A DNA stretch of 64,000 bases, taken from contig WPIO01000023.1 of assembly GCA_009760855.2 (NCBI GenBank), positions 5,136,501 to 5,200,500 on the forward strand, read 5' to 3'. The translations under genes and the position numbers were made by a program. Shown one piece after another: positions 28,417 through 41,394 of the stretch; the stretch's first letter is position 1; every line of letters starts with the position of its first letter. The notes beneath the pieces were generated by a model that saw nothing but the letters and a program-made list of their open reading frames with translations, was not told where the DNA came from and ran no database searches. This stretch comes from Cristatella mucedo. Lineage: Eukaryota; Bryozoa; Phylactolaemata; Cristatellidae.

Positions 28417-29584
28417 CTGTGATCAGTTCCTTACCGAATGGTCACCGTTACTATCCCTTGGCGCCGGTTTCAGACAAACTGTAGGTACACACTCAACGGT
28501 GGCTAGTAAAACCGGTACTCACAATTTTAATACACGGTGCGACTGCAGGCCGTGTGCTATGGAACTAAGCTCCGAAAAAGAGCTTCACTTTTAGCAGGAA
28601 ACGATCTCGCAACCGTTTTGTTGTCGGTTTAGAGCTATACTGATTGAACTTTTTGAGCAGTCTTAATACTAGGCTGAGTACGGGCTTCGAAGGCTTTTTA
28701 AAGTCCCACTTACACTGGAAGTATTTTAGTGGAATTCCACAGTATCGCATGAATCATTGTGCATGCATTGGCACATTTCTTTAAAATGATCGTACGTCTG
28801 CATCTGAACGACTATGAAAGAACCGCACCAACATGGCATTGGATTTTTGTAATTTGGTGTTAGGCGTGATCAGCGGAAACCTAACGTCTGGTATTGTTCT
28901 GCTGCCATTTTGTTACTACCATAGGTCCTCAATCCTGAGAAGCCAGCCTTAGATTTCTAAGGTATGAACCGTGTCAGTTGTTTGACTCCGACTATAAGTG
29001 GGTGGTCTGCAGTTTAGGCGTGGCACTTCAAGAAAGATATAGGGAATTTGGAATGAGTGACTGGCGGACTAAACCAACTCTTCCATTTGGTTTGATTGAG
29101 TGGATAAAGCTGCTGCTTATTTGACCCATGCCGTAGAGATTTAGCACTCACCCTTAGGCCTGAGGCAGGGTTTATCCACCAGCACAAAAGAGATTTCGCC
29201 CGCTTCAGATTTGAGAGGGAGGGAGAGGTTGTACCAGCCTGCCCGACACTCCTACAACCCCCAAGGTCTTAAAAAGAGGGTGGCTGCATCTTTGAGCAAC
29301 CAGGAATTAGTAACGGAAGAACGAATCAACTTTGCAGTATGAATCTGCTTACAGCAATTGCATCAGAATGGCAATTTCCGAACCTATGATTACCTACTTT
29401 ATCAACGCAGCACGGTCTTAACCACTATTAGCTAGTTTAAGTCTACAAGAGTTATTAGGGTTAGTTTACCGGCTCCCGTTTGCTGAAACACGTGACAGCG
29501 TTGACAGCTTGTTCGAAGTGGAGGCTATAGCTAGATGTAGTCAAGGCTATAGGCGTATTTAGCTTTTTTTGGTGCAGACTACAT

Positions 29585-30210
29585 CGATGTCAAGGGTTTT
29601 GAGGTTTCGCAATAGATGACTTTGGATGCGGAGGAGGGCATACACTGCAGACTGAATAAGATTCGTCTGTGGTCAACATGCAAAATTCGGAAATAATAGG
29701 GAACGATGGTATACAGTTGTAGGAGAATATTTGATGGGGTGTGTGACCATTGTTTTGAATGGAGCCATGCGTATGAGCCACGAGATCAAATGAGTCCGTC
29801 AGTGCATGAAAGTCGACACGTAAGACGTCAGTTAAAGTCGTCAAAATGAATGTTAAAATCACCCAGAATGACGAAAGATCAATTTATTGCATACAATCGA
29901 AATGAGATCAGAAACATTTTTAAATAAAGGAGCACTTAGTACCCGAGGGATGATAGACTATGCTATGATTGTAAACTTTTGTCAGAGGAAATCAAAACAA
30001 GAGATTCGAAAGACTGATTTGTGGGGACTGCAAACGGTTTGAAATTAAGAGAGGAACGTGTAACGATGGCGACTCTTCCACCAGTTTTGATTGATCTATG
30101 AGTATGGAAGAAAGAGACACCTACCGGGTCTATGTCGGTCATGGTCAAGCAGTTAGTCGATTTTAGCCTGGTGTCGGACAAAGCAAACAGGTCGAGATTG
30201 TTCGCCAATA
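29585..30210 (-). repeat. LINE endonuclease-domain fragment
   Basis: Minus-strand reading in more than one frame gives FHALTDSFDLVAH and NNGHTPHQIFSY (the end of an APE-type endonuclease), and further upstream LFALSDTRLKSTN and SFFHTHRSIKTGGRVAI. This order matches the N-terminal half of LINE ORF2. It is frameshifted and incomplete. Confidence 0.7.
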
Positions 30211-30219
30211 ATCATGTCA

Positions 30220-31869
30220 TTTTTTCTTATGAGATTATTGCTCATTGAGCGAAGGTTCCAAAGGCAAGCTTGACCGAGGGGATTACAGCAGGCCTGATGA
30301 CCGCTAAGCTAGCGGCGGCTCTTGGGGGTGGGGGAAGATTTTCGCAACTCGGCTAGAGACAACGCTGGGAAAACTAAGAAAGCGAATCCTATGAACCTCC
30401 GTGCTTACTTCGAATTGGTTTCCAACGCGAAATGCCCAATTCACCACGAACCCCGGCATCAGTATCCGTAACGAGGAATGCATTTGAACGACGATAGCCA
30501 AACGATAACAGGAATGCACGATCGCACCTATTAGGGAGTCACTAGCAGTCGGCGAGGCTAAAGCCCAAGCCCGCTGGAGAAGCGCTTGCCGGTAGGGCGT
30601 GGCACTGGAGCATGGCGACGGGACAGGATCGGCAGCCTTCCACGACCGCGTGTCTCTGGTCCGAAAGGTCAGCTGTCTCGGTCAGCCGACTAGCGATATA
30701 CACGGCCGATCGTGTTATTGGCCATAGTGTCGTCCTGCTCTGGAATTCGTAGCCAGATGTTAGTCGGCTGAGCCGATTGCAGGAATTCATAGCTAAAAAG
30801 CTTTTATGCGGAATTTAGCCTGGATCTAGGTAATTTCGTGTAGCTCAGTGGCAATACGCGAATGGGGCCAAAAAGGAGTAGACTGTTAACGAGCTAAAAA
30901 CAGAATCGGTAACTCGGAAGCTGTAGGTATGCTCATAAAATCACAGGCAGCCAACGATTAAATCATTTGCATGTTGTCATTTCACCAGGTCACACCAACC
31001 ATAGGTACCATAAGCTTTGGGAAGACGAGCCGGTACAAAATGAAATGTACAATTACGGATGTATTGAATTCCTAATTTATTCGCTTGTTCTACAAAGCAG
31101 GCAATGCATAAACAAGTGCCTTGTCAGCGAAAGGTTAGTGCGCCCGGAGGTTGGCAGATAATTAGCAGATGTGCAATGTAGAGAAGGGACCTCGTGACTG
31201 CCTATACGGAGCAATCAGGCACGACTCGCTAAGTTATGAACGCTCACATTCCACTTCCAAGCTAATGTATAACATTGAAAAGTTCGCAAATGCAACGGTC
31301 AAGTAACAGGCAAACGTCGAATGTACCAACGGCTATAACGACTGCTTCAATAAAGTGATATATGCACAAAGTAGTATTTTCGAGTGAGGCAAGAAGAGTG
31401 AGCAGCAGCTAAGTAAAACGTAGAAAATGAGCACGAGACCGAGAGACCGTCAATAGTTGTCGCAGGCAGCCGTAACCACCTAGACTCTCATTATGCAATG
31501 TAGATATACCAAATAGGGTGAAGAATAGAGAGTGTCAGAAGACAGCAGACCTCGCATAGTCAGTCACAGGATGCACTGGGACCCCCGTCTCTCCCAAGTC
31601 TGTGTCGTGAACCAAGTTTTGCTGTCTTTCCGCGAAGCTACCAGCAGGAAGTCCGTCACCTTCGCGAGCGTGACGGCAACCGGCAACACGCTAAGCAGCC
31701 AGGGTGTGGCCTGCATATGACAATGGCTGCCACTGTTCAACCTGAGATCACGAATCAGGCAGACGATCGTCAGCTGGGTGGGTGAGGGGAAGCCGATTGC
31801 TTGCAGCAGTTTGCCGACATCCACTGATCAAGTCAACCAAGTGGCCACTTGCCGTCAATCCGCAATGTG
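30220..31869. other. Host intergenic DNA, nothing recognised
   Basis: No gene, RNA or repeat was identified with confidence. Ends at the stop codon of the flippase gene. Confidence 0.5.
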
Positions 31870-32298
31870 TCATCGAAAGGCCAGGCCTTGCGTGATTATG
31901 CGTCCCATGCCCTCCTCGTGTGCGAACGCATAGCCGGAGCGCAGAGACGGATAGCGCTGCTCGCGCCGAATGCTCGTCGGCGACTGCAGTCCGAGCCGAC
32001 CCCGAGGGCGTGACTTTGACCTCTTCACGCTGGCACGCATGCGCAACCGGTCCGACAGAGTGGGGTGCACGTCGATACAATATAGCTTGTAGCACAGACG
32101 AGGCACCAGACAGACGACGGCCACCAGCACGACGACGAGCCAGAACTGCGCAGTTGACATGAGCAGAGTGGCACTCCCCAGGTAGCTGTAGCGGACCGAG
32201 TCTGCGTACATTATCAGGGTGATGACGAACCATGCGACTATACTTCCCCACAGCACCACGTGATTAAAGCCCGTCCAGTACTGGGTGTCGAGAGCACA
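31870..32298 (-). CDS. Flippase last exon: TM9-10 and tail
   Basis: [17 protein letters not shown], two membrane spans, then a basic tail ([10 protein letters not shown]) with [10 protein letters not shown] near the end and a TGA stop at 31870. Acceptor TTTTCAG. No polyadenylation signal was assigned. Confidence 0.88.
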   Translation of the reverse strand, partial: CALDTQYWTGFNHVVLWGSIVAWFVITLIMYADSVRYSYLGSATLLMSTAQFWLVVVLVAVVCLVPRLCYKLYCIDVHPTLSDRLRMRASVKRSKSRPRGRLGLQSPTSIRREQRYPSLRSGYAFAHEEGMGRIITQGLAFR

Positions 32299-35200
32299 CT
32301 GAAAAAAGGCCGGAGGCACTTATGACAACGGGCGTGTGCACACCACATCACTCGAACGACACTAGAGCTGCAACACTTAGGCCAGCAGCTACGTTAGAGG
32401 CACAGTCTCTGCGAGGCTGGCCGCAATGCATAGCGACTAGCAGCGTGGCTGGCGGCACAGCAGTGGCGAGCTCGCGCCCTCGGCTGCGTGCCGGTTGGGG
32501 AGACGACTCTCACCCTGAGAGTAACGGTGACAATCACAGTGGCAGCGACGACCACTCCCGCAGTCGTCGTGGTGGAGATGCTCAGACCCGTAGACGTCAA
32601 TCCTTGATTCAGGGCACCCATGGTCAGGAAAAAGACGGCCGCCGACGTGAGGATGCCCTCGGCAAGGCTGCCGTAGAACACTTTCTTGTTGAATAGCATA
32701 TCTTTTAGTCCTGGGGTGTAGAGCTTCGGGTATGACAAGCTCGTCGAGTCGTCGACGTCCTGCCATCAAGTGCCAACGTACGGTGTAAAGAGACAACCAT
32801 CGCAACACAGCAGCAGGCGCAGCCTGAAATACAAGGCCTCGGGCTGCGGAAGAGGCAGCAACAGCAACAATCCCTTCGATATCGTGAAATACCTGAACTG
32901 AGTTTCGCATGGCTTTCATATATAGCTTTCGCATAGCTCATACAGTGTTCACATAGCTTTCGCAGTTTTCGCATAGCTCAGTTTCGCATGGCAAATAGTG
33001 ACTGTGACTGCTGCAGTTGGGGCATCTGCCGCTGTAAGCATGAGATGATAGCCCCTACATAACCGGCTGTCAATAAAAGTAATCGTGGATTGAGCCTTAA
33101 TGGCTTTCCGTGGTTGGCCCACGGCTAGGATGCTGACATTAAACGACACAGGCTGGAGCCCATTCGGCAAATGTAAGGCACAGAGATAAGAGATTTTGCC
33201 CTCTTATGGCACGATGCAAATGAATTATAAATGCAAAAGTATTTGGACAGTCGGGATTTGCTCGATTACCATCTCTTCCTAAGCTCCCAACCAGACTGCA
33301 AAGCTAGTCTTCCAGTCCCAGAGGTTTGAGCACGTGTCTCCTTTGCTAAAAGAGCTAGGATACTTGCTGATTCAACAGCCTCTTTTGTATAGCGACAGAA
33401 GAGCCTCTATGGCTATCACTACCGTTTGCAGCAGCGATAAAGAATCACCCACCGCAGGATTCGAATCCACGACCTTGGAGCCGAGGTCGTGAAAAGCAAC
33501 CACCTTACCTAATGAGCCATCAAGGATGGATGCCGGTTGATGAACGGATATAAAGTAAAGTTCTGACGCTGACCCACAAGGCACGCCAAGGCATGGCTTT
33601 TTTGTACCTAGCTGAACTGATGCACCAGTTTCAGCCTCGAGCCCCCAGGTCTTGTATGGACAATAAATTAGCTGTCCCATCCCTCAGCTTAACGACCGTT
33701 GGCGACATAAGCTTTAGCTCTGCAGGTCCTAGACTGTGGAACTCACTACCACAATTCTTATGCAACGACAACTAGTCTCCTGCTGCCGACTATGACTCAT
33801 CCTTTCCAGCGGTCCTGAGCTGCTACTTCCATGCTACTCACCACCTCAACTGCCCCCCTGACTCTGCTATGCTTCCCACTTTCTCTTTGTTGTGTGGGAC
33901 GAAGTCTGTTGGCTACCGAATTCGTACCGAAAGCTGCTTAGGTTGTGAGTGTGCTATACAAAACTCTCCTGCGTAGCACCCGCATAGTCTTTTATGGCTT
34001 TGTGGTGTTACAGACGGAGATAAATTACATTACATTACTGGAGCTTGGATGCTGGTTCTGTGTGCTAATTATCCGATGCCTAAGTACGAATTGCCACAAT
34101 AGTCGGGCAACTTATGGTCAATATGCCTAAAATTAGACGGTTGCCCTTTAACGCCATTTAAAAATGCCTGTTTTGCCCAAAATACAGCATCGAGAAATGA
34201 CACCTCCGGTTCACACTCGAGCCTCGATGCTGTGCACGAGCCCGAACTGTACAGAGAACTCATTGAAAACTACTTATTTTGCAGATGAAAGCCCACCCAC
34301 AAGTCGGAGGTCGAAGGTCGCCGAACTGTCGAAGCTTCATGAGGGATAAAATCCAAGGCACTGTACTAGGCTGGTCACTCATGCGGTCAAACTGCTGCTA
34401 CTTATCAACTCCGAAGAGTACGGTTTCATCCAACTTGGAGATGACAGAGAAGACCGGAAGCCCTGACAGCTAGCTCTACATGGTCGGGCCGGCCCCACCG
34501 GCTACCACCAGGTGGAAAACGCCATCCTAAAGTTGGATGGCATTAAAGAACCGTTTTGCTCTGGCGAATGCTCACATTACAAGTCTGAATGCATCGTCTG
34601 GGAAGCGATTAGCGATGGCACTGTCAGAAGGCAATTGATTAGACGAGGCTGGTCTGCATTCTCGAGCAATGAGAAAACTTCTTCTGAGAAATGAGCAAAC
34701 CTCTGGTTGACTTTGTATCTCCGAATTTTCGTAAGTTGAACAAGTGTAAGTAGGATGCCTGACTTTGTGCATGTGTGTATATATAAATAAAAAAATATAT
34801 ATATACATATACACACACACATATATATAGACACACACATCCACTCATAGCAGGCAATAAAGAGTTGCTTGTTGAACGTGGCTTGTTCATGCTGAGTTCA
34901 ATTTATGTCCCTCTGATGATTTGGACCCATGTTCGTCGATATCAATGCATGGCCGAGGCTCGGATGCATATCAGGGTCGAAGCAGCCAGGTGAGTGATAA
35001 TCAACGGAGTGGCAAGTTTGGCAAAACTTGGCAGTAAAGCCCTGTAATCTGTGCTGGCCACCGGCACTGTTGGGGGCAACCGCACCACGTGTGTACGGCG
35101 GCGTTATGAATGCACCGTTGCAGCCTTCGCAGACCAGTACATTTTGCCTGTTCGGTTCGGCGGGCGATTCGTGCTACACTACAGGACATGCTCTGGGTCG

Positions 35201-36931
35201 TGAAGAGCGTAGATCTGACTGCTGGCCCAAGACTCGATAGAGAAGACTCTCATAGCTTGCCTTGAAAGCAATCTGAAGCAACAAGCTGTCTAATTCTTAT
35301 AAGTGCTACTTTAATTATGCAGTACGTATTACTGATAGTAGCACACGAGATCGCTCTGGCTCAGATGATGTTGCTCACTTAGGCAGAGATTTGTCCAAAA
35401 CTGTCACCAACCTTGGGTACTCCCGGGCTCCTTAAAAATTAGCAAAGGGCATCTGGAATAAGAGACAACAAACTCGTTTGCCCCAAACCTTTCTCACAAT
35501 GCTCTCCGTGATGGTTAGTCTGGTTCATATCAGTTGAACACAAATATCGATTAGTCGGCCAAAACGGAAACAAAAGTACTAAGATACGTTCTGAATAGCT
35601 GAAAGCAGTTTGCATAGCCTTAATTCATAGGCGAGGGCACATGAGTCATCCTGGGCCGGACGATGGTACTTTGGCATAGTACTTATAAGATTGCCAGGTC
35701 GCCTCAAGTGCCAAAATGATACTTGAGGACCATCCGGCTACGATAGGGTAACCAGAATCATACCAAACACTTGCAGCATTCGAACCAGGTACCTCCACGA
35801 TCCAGCATCCACGACACTAACCCCTTGGTCGCACAGGACAGCAGGGTGCCCCTTTGGGGTTTATAACGCACCAAAAAGTTAGTGTGAGCCAGTTGCAGTG
35901 GCCTCATGGCAGTCATCAGCATTTCATCCTTCGTTCCTCCATTTTCCTCGTCCGGGTATGATCTAATCTGGGCTTCGGTGGTGACTCACAAATACTCATT
36001 GAGCCCAGCAGAGCCATAAAATACTCTCGCCCCAACCAATTTAACCACTGCTCGCAGGTATCGCTGGTCATTAGGGGGTCCTTAAATTAGCATAGTGCAT
36101 ACATCACTCAAACACCACTTGCACTGCAAACAACCACTCGTTTGATTTCATTGCTACACTAGCCTGCAGTACTCGTCCTCCACCGAGTCAATGCCTCAGT
36201 TATCCTGGGCCACTTGTAATGTTCCTTGCCATAAAAGTGGTTCATTATGAGCAACACACCGCCCTTGCAAAGGCAAGACTAGTCTCAGCTAACATCCTTC
36301 CGGCTTCGGCATCGATGCCGACTTCCTTTTACTGGTCGAAGTGCCTACACATCATTCGGCTTGCAGCTGCTTAGGACTCTACCTTAGTTCTGGGAGACCC
36401 AGAACACTAGCAAATATCGGACCATGGATTCCAAGTATCTTCAGTGCAGATGTGGCCGCAGAAGACATTTGACAACACCGATGGTGCACTCGCAGATAAC
36501 ATTTCACCGAAACGAAACAGAGACATTAGCGAATATCTTTTCATAAAGCTGGCTGAGCTTTGATTAATGTGCAATTGCAAAAGTTTGCGATCGTGTGGAG
36601 TTTGTGCTTGTGCTTGAACGAAGCCCGTTAAGCAGCTTGGCTATTTTAGGATAACAGGGACAGCTGTGCCTGGCTTCGGCCAGAATTCGTATGCCCCTGG
36701 CTCAGCCATTGGTCATTACCTGCAAAGCTGCAGTTTCGATTGATCACAGCCAAAAGCAACAGCCAACTGAATAAAGAATCCTGGCCAGACTATAGACTAA
36801 GCAGCTGCAGCTTTGCTCTGATAAGTCGGCCCAGCAATCCTTGCCAGCAAAAGAGAGAGAGAGAGAGAGAGAGAGGGAGGGAGGGAGGGAGGGAGGGAGG
36901 GAGGGAGGGAGGGAGGGAGGAAGGAGGGAGG

Positions 36932-37029
<98 letters not shown>

Positions 37030-39142
37030 AAAGCACAAGAAACTGTGCACACCTAGGCAACACCATTGCAACATGTGAACTCATGCACTCGTTTCTGGGC
37101 TTGGTCTGAAGCGAACCTTCTAATCAACTCAAGTGTCAGCACACAGTTTGCTCTTAAACAAACGTATTCCCCTCAGCACTGAGTTTACACTCCTGGTTGT
37201 GCCGACTTCCAAATCAGCTGATTCACCCATTTAATGTACTTGTATGCATGCATGCTGACTCGCTTCAATGCTGGTTAGTGGGTTCTGAGACGCAGACCCT
37301 TTCGGAGAGATGTCCAGCCAGAGTAGGGCACTTAAGTTTTAATAAGCAGCGCTGTCAGTGTGAACTCTAATGTCAAAATCAACAAAGCGAATTCGTGGCA
37401 TATCCTCGGGCAGACCCTTCGAGTCGTGGGCTCCACAGGTCAGCGATTTGAGAGGGAGGTAACTCAAAATGGCTCTCAGCAAGTCTACTCCCATCGAATT
37501 TGATCTTGCAACTCTAGCTGTCATGCCAGACACTCATACAAAAGTGAAAAATTGAGGACAGTAACAGGCTAACCGAACTTAAGATTTGATGCTCTACTCT
37601 AATCTAGCTATTACACATGCATACTGTGACACTAGATGTACGAGCTGTCATGATCACTTTGAGTAAATTAAAAATAAAAACCCACGGCCTGAGTGCGATC
37701 AACCGGCCGATCTAGTGGCGGGATGGTCTATGTCGCCGAAGCGGCCGACCGGTTAAAGGTGACTTATGAAGTAGCAATCAGCATAGTAAATGAATGAAAC
37801 TCAACACGTAAACAAATCCTGACTTAAATTTGCTTCACTGGGGCAAGGAACTCGCTAAACCTAAAGTGCAGACGACAAGCACTTCAGTAGACAAGCACTT
37901 TAATGGTGCTGCCACCCGGTAATTGCAATATCACGGTATGCACACGTCACCTGATCAAAGAAGCCCAGTGCCAGAATCGGCAACGACGTGTAGACGACGT
38001 TGTAAAATGCAATGAACCACGGGTCGTAGAACGGCTGCAACATGGCAACAGACACGCTCAGCCACAGTTCAAAAAGAACGCCGAGTGGCAAGCCGAAGAG
38101 TCGGACTAGACTAGCCGAGTACATAGACAGCGAGCGATAAAAGCCTGCTACAAGCGATCGCAAAGGGCACGAGACAGATGGCACACACAGGCTCGGAGTC
38201 TCTTGGCTATGCTCGATGGCTACCACATGCAACCAGTAAACATACTATATATAGCTCTCGTGCACTCAGGTTGTTTATGGGCAATAAATTGGTTCTTCCA
38301 TTCCCAAGCTGGTGACAGAAGGTTTTGCTCTGCAGGTCCTAGACAGTGGAACTCACTTCCACAATTCTTTGCGCAACAATGCCTACTCTCCTGCTGCCGA
38401 CTGCGGCACATCCTTTCCAGCCGTCCTGGGCTGCTACTTTCATGCTAATTACAACTCTGACTGCTCTGCTGACTCAGCTAGATGCTTCTCGCTTTCTATT
38501 TGTTGCATGAGATGAAGTCTTCTGGCTACCGTATGTGCACCGAGAGGTGCTAAGGCTCTGAGTGCGCTATGGAAAACTCTCTTCGCAACACCCACTTGGT
38601 CTTAGCAGATTTTTAGAGTTACAGACGAAGATACACTACGTGTAGGATGCACCGCTAGGCAGAACCGTACCACTCAACGATTCAAAATTTGTCTCATCGA
38701 CAGCTAACAGGAAGAAGAAATGCCTGTTCTTCCACGGTCACGCCGAGATTTGTGCAAGCAGCTGTACACGGTACCATGTACATCGACAAACCGACCAAGC
38801 ACACGCAGAGTGCGGACGAACTGTATTGCCTGCCAAGTAGATGGGGAGGGTGCACCGACTTCCCTGCTAAAGTACAGCATGAGCCCCCCTCCCCCACGTA
38901 CCACGCACGTGCACGCAAACACACAACAAACAGCAAACATACAACACAAACAGCAAAGACACATGCACAACAGATGCATGCGCCCGAACACACACACACA
39001 CCAGCCCCACCCATCCCTCCCACCTCGACAAGTTATTGTCAATGTCCCACAGCAGAGGGGGTTCACAGCTTATTCCTTTAACAAGGCGCAAATGGGCCCT
39101 CTTCCACAAAGCACTTCCGGAAACCAAAAATCAGCTGAGCGA

Positions 39143-39174
<32 letters not shown>

Positions 39175-41362
39175 CACTTTGGCTGAAGCCACACTTACGT
39201 CTGCCGAGAATCCGTTGAAGAAAGCATACCAGAATCGGCCGAGGGTGAAAGCGAAATTCTTGTAGAAGAAGTACTGCAGAAACTTGGACATGCGCAGGTA
39301 CGACCAGCGGCCGTGGACGAGCAGCAGGCGCTCGAGGAAGCGAAACTGAGCGAACGAGTAGTCGCTTGCCAGCACGGCCTGCATGCCCTCTTGACCACTG
39401 ATGCCCACTCCGATGTGGGCAGCTGAAACGCAGCGAGACACAGCGGTGCACTGCAACCGCCAGAAACGGAACGCTGGCTGGCGCAGCAGACAGAGAGCGC
39501 TGCCTGCCAAGCCACTAGCTTTGCCGAAATGCTTGGCCGACACAGGCCAGAGCAATCTTGCAAACGGCTCCTGTGTCCACGAGACGGCAAGTAAGACCAG
39601 TCGGCACGGCTTTTTCCGACCGTCAATCAGTATCGGTGCAACAGAAAACAGCGTGGGCATCTCCAGACACGACGATGGCAAGAAGCTAAATTAACTTGTC
39701 TGCTATTCCCTATCCCTCAAAAAAAGAGCTAACTTCATCAGTCAGCATGGCGCCAATCGATCCGCTTCCCCCAAAACAAAAAAAGCAATTGCAGACAATG
39801 AGGATTGCATTGCTCAAATTGGATTGTATCCGGAATCCAAAGACCGACAAAGTGCGAGCAATTTCGATAATGCCCAGAGTGACTGCAGCAAAAGGTGGTC
39901 ACTGCTACGCTTCGGGCCAAACTTGGTACAATACTAACAAATGCCGAGCGACGTCCTGGCGCTAGCACGCACTTCACATGTGCCACCTGCACCTCGACAA
40001 CATTCGCAAGACCTGCTTAAAGAAGCTGCTGCCGATTAAAAATCCTAAATTTTGTTAAGAGCACCACTTGCAGTAGGGGGTCCATGCTAGGAAGGCTGCA
40101 TTCAGCCACGGCTTCAGCCAGATTCGAATGATGAACCTAGCGCCGCAAAACGGTCGGAAAATTTTTAATTCTCCAGGGCTGCAAGCCACCTTTCGGTGGT
40201 CCTTAACAGTGCCAGGCCTTTTGGCAGAACAACGCTTAGAGCGCCTACGAAGGTTGAAAATGAGCTAGACAACGAACCGCCCTAATATAGCAGCTTGAGA
40301 ATGGAGAGACTCCTATGGCGGCAACAGTGTGGGTTGATCGCTAGACTTCTGACCACGGCTGGCAAGCTGGTCCACATCAGACTCGTATCAAGGAGGAGAG
40401 TGGCCTCCACTAGCAATGTGGCACTGAGTGACTATTGTTGCTAGCATCCGTTAACAGGCGGCATGTTGGGGACTATCCTACAGCTATTAAATCAAAGACC
40501 TAAAGCACAAAACTTGCGATCGCATTAAGCAATAATGGCCTTAGGTAAATTTAATTGTATATGTTTTTTTTCTAGCTGACAACAGGCCTTCAGAACCGCA
40601 GGGCAGCATGTAAGCTTAAATAACTACATTCTACGCCACAAGCATACCCCTGTTCACGTAAGATTGTCATTACACACTTGTATGCCAAACATCGTTTCAA
40701 GCTGTAGTTTAAATAAGACCAAACAAACAAACACCATCATAGCTACATTGCGACCTGCACGAGTAGCTATTAAATTCATTCAAGGCCGAGCTCGCAGTGG
40801 AAGGGGGCTATTTGGCTGAGAGACTAGCGTGGGACTGAGCTCATTGTGACCCGATAATACATCACTACAAAAGACCAATTGGGAACTAGTATTCACAACT
40901 TCTCGTGACATCACAGCTGCCACACTCCACCACTGCTCAATGCACTTATATCCATAAAACTCCACCATTGCACTGACTGGCAGGCAGTCAAGCAGTGTGC
41001 CGACTTAAAGACTATGTCACTCACTCTGACTTACAGATTATGCCACTCATCTCTAGGTACTCATTCTCTTTCTCCTGCCCAAATCTGTATCTGAACTAGT
41101 TTTGAATTAGCGTTCCAGTAGAAGCACCTTCTCTTCTGACTCATGTTAATAGGCTGTATCCCTAAACTAACTTCAAATCTCTTGGAGACCGTGCCTTCAG
41201 TATTAGGTTCCCAAGGCTTGGAACTCACTACTGACCAACATTAATTTGACGGCATTCAAAAAAGCTAAAACACCCTTTCTTCATAGCCTTTGGTCCGTCT
41301 GAGAGAATTGCCCTTTGTGTGCTTGCATGTTGCCAAACATGCACGTCATGGCTATGGTCAAG

Positions 41363-41394
<32 letters not shown>

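Noticed and set aside
31748-32251. Second long frame over the last flippase exon
   Set aside because: Out-of-frame shadow of the GC-rich exon at 31870-32298.
36740-37084. Long Ser/Leu- or Arg/Glu-repeat open frames
   Set aside because: They are translations of the (GA)n microsatellite; the same holds at 49015-49284, 49664-50295 and 53130-53630.
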